A stretch of DNA of 10,462 nucleotides from an uncultured Ruminococcus sp. (GTDB lineage: Bacteria > Bacillota > Clostridia > Oscillospirales > CAG-272), in NCBI GenBank assembly GCA_902783905.1, contig CACZSP010000203.1, forward strand, positions 1 through 10,462. Reading direction: 5' to 3'. Under the pieces are notes generated by a model. That model had not been told where the DNA came from and searched no databases. It saw only the letters and a program-made list of their open reading frames with translations. This document shows positions 5,865-10,462 of this stretch, one piece after another. The first letter of the stretch is position 1, and each line of letters opens with the position of its first letter. The position numbers were made by a program, and so were the translations under genes.

Positions 5865-8449
5865 TATTTCAGTCTCTTCTGAAGATCGAAGAGCAGGTTC
5901 AGCGCGCCGACCGGCGACATGTTGTTCAGATCCGCCGCCCGGATGTCGTCGAGAACCGATTCGTTGATGCAGCCGTCGATCCCGAGCGCCTCGTCCTCCT
6001 CCGGCGCTCCGTCGAACGACACCCCGCCGAGCTCGCGCGAACGCTTTTCTATCCCGGCAAGGATTGACCGGGCGCGGGTTATAACCTCTCCGGGGATCCC
6101 GGCCAGCTTTGCGACCTCGATTCCGTAGGAATCGTCGGTGGCTCCCGGAACAATCTTCCGCAGAAAGATGATGTCCCCGCCGCGCTTGCGGGCGGCTATA
6201 TTGCAGTTGAAAACGCCTTCGAATTCGTTTTCCATCGAGGTCAGCTCGTGATAATGAGTGGCGAAAAGGGTTTTCGCCCTGATTTTTTTGGCGGTGTATT
6301 CGAGTATCGCCCGGGCTATGCTCATTCCGTCGAAGGTGGAAGTTCCGCGTCCGACCTCGTCGTAAACGATAAGCGAATCCTTCGTGGCCGAGCGGAGTAT
6401 CGAGGCGACCTCGTTCATTTCCAGCATAAAAGTCGACTGACCCGAAGCGAGATCGTCAGACGCTCCCACTCTCGTGAAAACTCTGTCCAGCACGCACATA
6501 TCGGCCGCGGCGGCCGGAACGAAGGACCCTATCTGCGTCATTACCGCAATTTCGGCAACCTGTCGCATATACGTGGATTTGCCGGCCATATTCGGTCCCG
6601 TGATGATCATAACCCTGCGGCCGTTCATATCCAGGTGAGTGTCGTTCGGAACGAAAGAGGCGTTTCTGACGAATTTCTCGACGACCGGGTGCCGGCCGTC
6701 GCGTATGTCGATCGTTCTCGTCGCGTTGAGCGACGGGCAGGTGTACCCGTTCGACACGGCGGCGGAAGCGAGCGAACAGTAGACGTCCAGCGTTGCCAGG
6801 AGCGACGCCGTCTTTTTTATCCTTTCGGCAGCCGATGAAGCGGCGGAACGCACGCTGCAGAAGATCTCGTATTCGGCGGCGGAGAGTCTGTCCGCCGCGC
6901 CGAGGACTTCGGCTTCGTACTGTTTGAGCTCGCTCGTTATATATCTTTCGGCGTTTGCAAGCGTCTGTTTTCTGATATATCTGTCGGGGACCTGATCGCG
7001 GAAGGAATTCGTCACTTCGATATAGTATCCGAAAACTCTGTTGTATCCGATGCGGAGCGTCCTGATGCCCGTCTTTTCCCTTTCGGACTCGGCTTCCTTT
7101 TCGATCCAGTCCTTTCCGTTGTTCATAATGTCGCGCAGCCGGTCGACCTCGGCGTCGTACCCGTCGGCGATCATCCCGCCCTCTCTGACCGAAAAAGGAG
7201 GATCCTCCTTTATTGCCGAGCAGATCAGCCCGCAAAGATCGTCCAGCGGGTCGAGTGCGCTGCCGAGAAGCGACAGCTCCTCGCATTCGGCGCCCGAAAG
7301 TATTTCCTTAATGGGGGGGACGGCGGACAGCGTAGCGGAAATTGCACGCAGGTCTCTTGCGTTGGCACTTCCGAAGACGGTTTTCGTCACGAGGCGCTCG
7401 AGATCCAGAACGTTCGCCAGGATCTCGCAGACGGCGTCCCGCATTCCGCCTTTGCCGACAAGCTCGGAAACGGCGCTCTGTCTGCGGGTTATCTTCGGGA
7501 TGCTCAGCAGCGGATGCTCGATCCACCGCCGGAGCAGACGGGCTCCGGGCGCGGTTTTCGTTTTGTCAAGCACCCAGAGCAGCGTTCCCTTTTTCTCTCT
7601 CGTCCGCAGAGCCTCGGTCAGTTCGAGATTTCTCCTGGTCGCGAGATCCAGCTGCATGTACCCGCCCTTTTCGTAGACGTTGATATCGCGTATGTATGAA
7701 ATATCCGATTTCTGGGTTTCTTCGGCGTAAAGTATGACCGCGCCGATCGCGCGTATCAGTTCCTTTTTTTCAAAATCGGAATCGGATATCAGAACGCCGA
7801 ACTGCCGCCTTACAGCGTCTGCGGCGGCGTTTTCTTCAAAATAGCCGTCTCTGCCCGTTTCGAACGACGCTCCCAGCCGTTCGGAAACGAAACGGGACAG
7901 TTCTCCGTCGGACGCGGCGCGACCGTCGGCAAGCACTTCGCTCGGACGGTAGGTCCCCAGCTCGTTTAAAAGGGACGCGAATCTGTCGTCATCGGAAAAC
8001 GACGTCGCAAACACCTGTCCGCATGAAAGGTCGGCAAAGCAGACTCCGACCGCGGTATCTCCCTCGCAGACGGCGCAGAGATAGTTGTTTCTGCTTTCGC
8101 TGAGCATTTCCGGCTCGAGGACGGTGCCGGCCGTGACGATCCTTATGACCTCTCTTTTGACCAGTCCCTTTGCGGTCGCCGGGTCCTCGGTCTGCTCGCA
8201 GATCGCCACCTTGTATCCTTTTGCAATGAGTTTCTGAATGTACGAGTCGGCGCTGTGGAAGGGCACGCCGCACATCGGTGCGCGCTCCGCCTCCCCGCAG
8301 TCTCTGCCGGTAAGCGTCAGATCGAGTTCGCGGGAAGCGGTAAGGGCGTCGTCGAAGAACATCTCGTAAAAGTCGCCCAGACGGTAAAAGAGCAGGTAAT
8401 CCTTGTACTGCTCCTTTATCTTGAAATACTGCTCCATCATAGGGCTCAT
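5864..8449 (-). CDS. mutS: DNA mismatch repair protein MutS
   Basis: MutS finds base mismatches and small loops in DNA and, after ATP exchange, forms a sliding clamp that recruits MutL. The 861 residues match the MutS1 family length. The mismatch-recognition motif GDFYEMF (25-31) carries the Phe27 wedge and Glu29. The connector and lever/clamp domains follow (about 130-600), including GYNRVFGYYIEVT (468-480). The ABC-type ATPase shows Walker A TGPNMAGKST (617-626), the signature stretch DDLASGQSTFM (665-675), Walker B ending YDE (696-698) and the THYHE switch (731-735). The C-terminal helix-turn-helix dimerisation segment ends in LNNMSPVGALNLLFDL (841-856). The ATG has a strong GGAGGA site 8 bases upstream (8458-8463) in the 16-base gap after the YlbF/YmcA-type gene. 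The protein is intact and co-transcribed with mutL. Confidence 0.98.
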   Translation of the reverse strand: MSPMMEQYFKIKEQYKDYLLFYRLGDFYEMFFDDALTASRELDLTLTGRDCGEAERAPMCGVPFHSADSYIQKLIAKGYKVAICEQTEDPATAKGLVKREVIRIVTAGTVLEPEMLSESRNNYLCAVCEGDTAVGVCFADLSCGQVFATSFSDDDRFASLLNELGTYRPSEVLADGRAASDGELSRFVSERLGASFETGRDGYFEENAAADAVRRQFGVLISDSDFEKKELIRAIGAVILYAEETQKSDISYIRDINVYEKGGYMQLDLATRRNLELTEALRTREKKGTLLWVLDKTKTAPGARLLRRWIEHPLLSIPKITRRQSAVSELVGKGGMRDAVCEILANVLDLERLVTKTVFGSANARDLRAISATLSAVPPIKEILSGAECEELSLLGSALDPLDDLCGLICSAIKEDPPFSVREGGMIADGYDAEVDRLRDIMNNGKDWIEKEAESEREKTGIRTLRIGYNRVFGYYIEVTNSFRDQVPDRYIRKQTLANAERYITSELKQYEAEVLGAADRLSAAEYEIFCSVRSAASSAAERIKKTASLLATLDVYCSLASAAVSNGYTCPSLNATRTIDIRDGRHPVVEKFVRNASFVPNDTHLDMNGRRVMIITGPNMAGKSTYMRQVAEIAVMTQIGSFVPAAAADMCVLDRVFTRVGASDDLASGQSTFMLEMNEVASILRSATKDSLIVYDEVGRGTSTFDGMSIARAILEYTAKKIRAKTLFATHYHELTSMENEFEGVFNCNIAARKRGGDIIFLRKIVPGATDDSYGIEVAKLAGIPGEVITRARSILAGIEKRSRELGGVSFDGAPEEDEALGIDGCINESVLDDIRAADLNNMSPVGALNLLFDLQKRLK

Positions 8450-8465
8450 GGATCGGTTCCTCCGT

Positions 8466-8879
8466 TTATCTTCCGCATCCTCCGCAGGAGGCGCAGTTGC
8501 CGGTGCATCCGCCGTTTTCGGGGTCCTCCGGATCGGTACCGTTGACCTGTGACATTATCGTCCTGTTGACTTCGTCCAGAAGTTCACGCAACTCTCCCTG
8601 GGCGCTCATAAAACTCTCGAACACGTCGCTGTGCGTGATCGCGCCGTACAGTTCGTCCATACGCGCCTTTATCGCGCCGACCACCGTTCCGTCCGGCTCC
8701 GGCTTTGCGCTTTCGATCGACAGAGCCTCCTGCTGGACGGAATACTCGGCTATCATGGCCTGAAGGCGGTTGTCCTTCCGGTATTCGATATCAGCCGCCG
8801 AATATTTTGCGTATACCTCGTTTTGTCTTATTCCCTCGCCCAGCCGCGCGGCAAGTTTTATTATTTCGGTTCTTTCCAA
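8466..8879 (-). CDS. YlbF/YmcA-family protein (RicA/RicF-like) with cysteine tail
   Basis: This is a 137-residue, mostly helical protein of the Com_YlbF family. In B. subtilis, YmcA (RicA), YlbF (RicF) and YaaT (RicT) form an iron-sulfur complex that steers RNase Y processing and affects competence, biofilm formation and sporulation. Residues 1-112 are helix-rich, and ELRELLDEVNRTI (96-108) is typical of the family's last helix. The tail after an acidic linker has C125, C129, C132 and C135 (C-x3-C-x2-C-x2-C), suited to hold or share an Fe-S cluster. Position between miaB and mutS matches ymcA; the Cys/Gly-rich tail looks more like ylbF, so no symbol is given. No ATG exists near the N-terminus. 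The best start is TTG at 8877-8879, 6 bases after the miaB stop, with AGAGG 10 bases upstream. Family is quite sure; exact orthology is not. Confidence 0.85.
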   Translation of the reverse strand: MERTEIIKLAARLGEGIRQNEVYAKYSAADIEYRKDNRLQAMIAEYSVQQEALSIESAKPEPDGTVVGAIKARMDELYGAITHSDVFESFMSAQGELRELLDEVNRTIMSQVNGTDPEDPENGGCTGNCASCGGCGR

Positions 8880-8885
8880 TTGTCC

Positions 8886-10283
8886 CTAACCTCTTTCTCC
8901 GTACAGCAGGAAGGCGCCGGTGCCGGTCACACGGGCGTTTACGAATTCTCCCGCCTCCGTCCCGTCGTCCGGGATAAGAAGTATTTTCCCTCCCTCAGTG
9001 CGGGTCTCAAGCATTCCCGGGTCGTTTTTGCTTTTGCCGTGTATCAGGACCCGGAGCACTTTTCCGTAATATTTTTCGTTTATTTCCGAGGATATCCCGG
9101 TCTGCAGTTCGAGCAGACGCCGCATGCGCTCGCCCTTGACTTCGTCCGGTACCTGAGCGGGATCCTCCGCCGCGGGAGTGCCTCTTCTCGGCGAATAAAT
9201 GAAGGAATAAACCATATCGTACCTGACAGTCCGCAGAAGCCGCAGCGTGTCTTCGAAATCCTCTTCGGTCTCGCCGGGAAAACCTACGATTATATCCGAC
9301 GTCAGCGTCACGTCCGGAATCACGCGCCGGATATATCCCGCTTTTTCCGCATATTCGTCGAAGGTATAACCGCGGTTCATCGACCGGAGCACACTGTCGC
9401 TTCCCGACTGCGCGGGAAGATGATACTGGTGCGCGATATGACGCGATCCCGCTATCGTGTCTGCGAGTTCCCGGGTCGCGTCCTTCGGGTGGCTTGTCAT
9501 GAATCTTATCAGGTAATCGCCGTCGATCGCGTCGATGCGCCGCATAAGTCCGGGAAAATCGCAGCCGAATGGGCAGTTCCTTCCGTAGGAATTGACGTTC
9601 TGCCCGAGAAGCGTGACGTCGCGGTATCCCGCCCCGATCAGTTCTTCGGCTTCTCTCAGCACGTCCGCGGGATTCCTGCTGCGTTCTCTGCCCCTCACGT
9701 AAGGAACGATGCAGTAGGAGCAGAAATTGTCGCAGCCGTACATAATGCTCAGCCACGCCCTGAAGCCGGATTCGCGCCGCACTGGTATCCCCTCGACGAT
9801 CGGAGGATTGTCGGGCGGAAGTTCGAAGCGTCTTTTCCCTCCCGCCAGTCTGTCACTGAGCAGTACCGGAAAAAGGTGAATATCCGACGTACCGAAGGTG
9901 AAATCGACGTACGGAAGGCTCTTTTTGATCTGTTCGGCGCGGGACGCCCGGGAGACCATACACCCGCACATTGAGATGACAAGCCCGGGATCCGCGTTTT
10001 TCAGGTGCTTGTACTGCCCGGTCACCGATATCGCCTTTTTTTCGGCGTGCTCTCTTACGGCGCAGGTATTGACGACGATCAGAGACGCCTCGTCCGGACT
10101 GTCGGCGGGAAGGTATCCCATATCCTCGCACATCCCCGCGATGCGTTCGGAATCCGCCTCGTTCTGCTGGCAGCCGAAGGTCTTTACGTAGTATTTTTTT
10201 CCGCTTCCCGCGATCAGGCGTCTGACCGCCGTCACGGCGTCTTGTATCCTGCCGTTTTCGAATAATTCCCCAGCGCGGCTCAA
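8886..10283 (-). CDS. miaB: tRNA-2-methylthio-N6-dimethylallyladenosine synthase MiaB
   Basis: MiaB is a radical-SAM methylthiotransferase that turns i6A37 into ms2i6A37 next to the anticodon of tRNAs reading UNN codons. Numbered from the start chosen here (465 residues), a short helical extension (1-28) leads to the UPF0004 domain, whose auxiliary 4Fe-4S cluster ligands are C38 (FGCQQNEADSE), C74 (NTCAVREH) and C108 (CGCM). The radical-SAM triad is C184, C188 and C191 in YGCDNFCSYC, followed by IVPYVRGRERSR. HLPAQSGS (288-295) and GFPGETEEDF (334-343) are typical. A TRAM RNA-binding domain fills about 400-463. Start choice: the frame also opens at TTG 10296-10298, but that is only about 8 bases from the predicted transcription start and has no ribosome site. 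TTG 10281-10283 has GGGAG at an 8-base spacing. It is the first gene of the five-gene unit. Confidence 0.95.
   Translation of the reverse strand: MSRAGELFENGRIQDAVTAVRRLIAGSGKKYYVKTFGCQQNEADSERIAGMCEDMGYLPADSPDEASLIVVNTCAVREHAEKKAISVTGQYKHLKNADPGLVISMCGCMVSRASRAEQIKKSLPYVDFTFGTSDIHLFPVLLSDRLAGGKRRFELPPDNPPIVEGIPVRRESGFRAWLSIMYGCDNFCSYCIVPYVRGRERSRNPADVLREAEELIGAGYRDVTLLGQNVNSYGRNCPFGCDFPGLMRRIDAIDGDYLIRFMTSHPKDATRELADTIAGSRHIAHQYHLPAQSGSDSVLRSMNRGYTFDEYAEKAGYIRRVIPDVTLTSDIIVGFPGETEEDFEDTLRLLRTVRYDMVYSFIYSPRRGTPAAEDPAQVPDEVKGERMRRLLELQTGISSEINEKYYGKVLRVLIHGKSKNDPGMLETRTEGGKILLIPDDGTEAGEFVNARVTGTGAFLLYGERG
8890..8894 (-). promoter_or_regulatory. Ribosome binding site for the YlbF/YmcA-type gene
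   Basis: AGAGG sits in the last codons of miaB, 10 bases before the TTG start. A second purine run, AGGG (8884-8887), is only 4 bases away and too close to be ideal. The overlap with the miaB end suggests coupled translation. Confidence 0.55.
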
Positions 10284-10291
10284 AGCATAGT

Positions 10292-10296
10292 CTCCC
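10292..10296 (-). promoter_or_regulatory. Ribosome binding site deciding the miaB start
   Basis: GGGAG on the minus strand lies 8 bases before TTG 10281-10283. It overlaps the alternative TTG at 10296-10298, which it therefore cannot serve. This favours the shorter MiaB by five residues. Confidence 0.65.
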
Positions 10297-10312
10297 AATA
10301 TAGTATCATAAT

Positions 10313-10341
10313 ATTATATCATATTTTCGTTTTTTTTGCAA
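10313..10341 (-). promoter_or_regulatory. Extended -10 vegetative promoter for the miaB-mutSL-tgt unit
   Basis: The minus strand has TTGCAA (10336-10341), a 17-base spacer and consensus TATAAT (10313-10318), with TG at the extended -10 position (TGATATAAT, 10313-10321). The spacer holds an A-run. Predicted transcription start is near 10306, giving a leader of about 23 bases to the preferred miaB start. Confidence 0.82.
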
Positions 10342-10349
10342 ATCAAAAG

Positions 10350-10380
10350 CGTCCGGATGCCGGGCTGCCTCTTCCGGGCG
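10350..10380 (-). terminator. Weak terminator-like hairpin upstream of the miaB promoter
   Basis: Arms 10350-10356 and 10374-10380 pair over 7 positions, with one C-A mismatch when read on the minus strand (a G-U pair on the plus strand), around a 17-base loop. On the minus strand it is followed by CTTTTGATTTG and preceded by AACAAAA. It could end a gene lying right of the window, but the stem is short and the loop long. Confidence 0.25.
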
Positions 10381-10390
10381 ATTTTGTTAA

Positions 10391-10440
10391 GGCATTACCG
10401 CACAATACGCGTGCGTGTATTGGCGAGATATTTTTGTGCC
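10391..10440 (+). repeat. Imperfect inverted-repeat element with strong inner stem
   Basis: CGC (10399-10401) plus CAATACGC (10403-10410) pairs with GTGTATTG plus GCG (10415-10425), giving an 11-bp stem with one bulged A, a GTGC loop and one G-T pair that is stable only in a plus-strand transcript. Outer arms GGCA (10391-10394) and TGCC (10437-10440) bracket it. No ORF covers it. It may be a dispersed palindromic repeat, a structured RNA piece or a terminator remnant. A single copy in this window cannot tell which. Confidence 0.4.
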
Positions 10441-10462
10441 TGTTTTCGGGAAGCACGGTTTG

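Noticed and set aside
4919..6067. Plus-strand open frame of 382 codons opposite mutL and the mutS end
   Set aside because: Its Arg/His-rich translation is typical of a shadow frame. Intact MutL and MutS motifs lie on the other strand.
8631..9974. Plus-strand open frame of 447 codons opposite miaB and the YlbF/YmcA-type gene
   Set aside because: It crosses two clear minus-strand genes. The open frame follows from GC-rich codon bias, and no family pattern is visible.
10299..10462. Riboswitch, T-box or attenuator before miaB
   Set aside because: The predicted leader is only about 23 bases. The stems seen lie upstream of the promoter and so outside the miaB transcript.

Overview
The window reads as a housekeeping block from a Bacillota genome, most likely class Clostridia. 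The coding DNA is GC-rich and the intergenic promoters are AT-rich. The order miaB, YlbF/YmcA-family gene, mutS, mutL is the one known from Firmicutes (B. subtilis has miaB/ymcB, ymcA, cotE, mutS, mutL). The glycyl-tRNA synthetase is the single-chain alpha2 type, and an LCP cell-wall protein is present. All seven genes lie on the minus strand, so transcription runs from high to low coordinates. No mobile element, CRISPR array, tRNA or rRNA is visible.

The first transcription unit (10283 down to 2743) is miaB, a small YlbF/YmcA-type gene with a cysteine tail, mutS, mutL and tgt. Gaps between these genes are 6, 16, 45 and 4 bases. The unit starts at a good vegetative promoter with an extended -10 (10313-10341). 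It pairs two anticodon-loop tRNA modification enzymes, MiaB (ms2i6A37) and Tgt (queuosine pathway, position 34), with the mismatch-repair pair MutS and MutL. MutL keeps the endonuclease metal motif of systems that lack MutH. Three of the five genes begin at GTG or TTG.

The second unit (2650 down to 82) is a divergent LCP-family membrane protein followed 19 bases later by glyS. It has its own promoter (2707-2735), placed between the tgt stop and the LCP start, with a 17-base spacer. The leader is only about 50 bases, so no T-box lies directly before this unit. Two tandem hairpins (33-68 and 1-30) follow glyS and probably end the unit.

The 164 bases upstream of the annotated miaB start region hold the promoter, a weak terminator-like hairpin (10350-10380) and a strong 11-bp stem with a bulge (10399-10425) inside short outer inverted arms. 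That last structure is unexplained. No undescribed system is evident. The points most worth a second look are the LCP protein that has lost its usual arginines, the cysteine tail of the YlbF/YmcA protein next to miaB, tgt following mutL, and the hairpin at the right edge.
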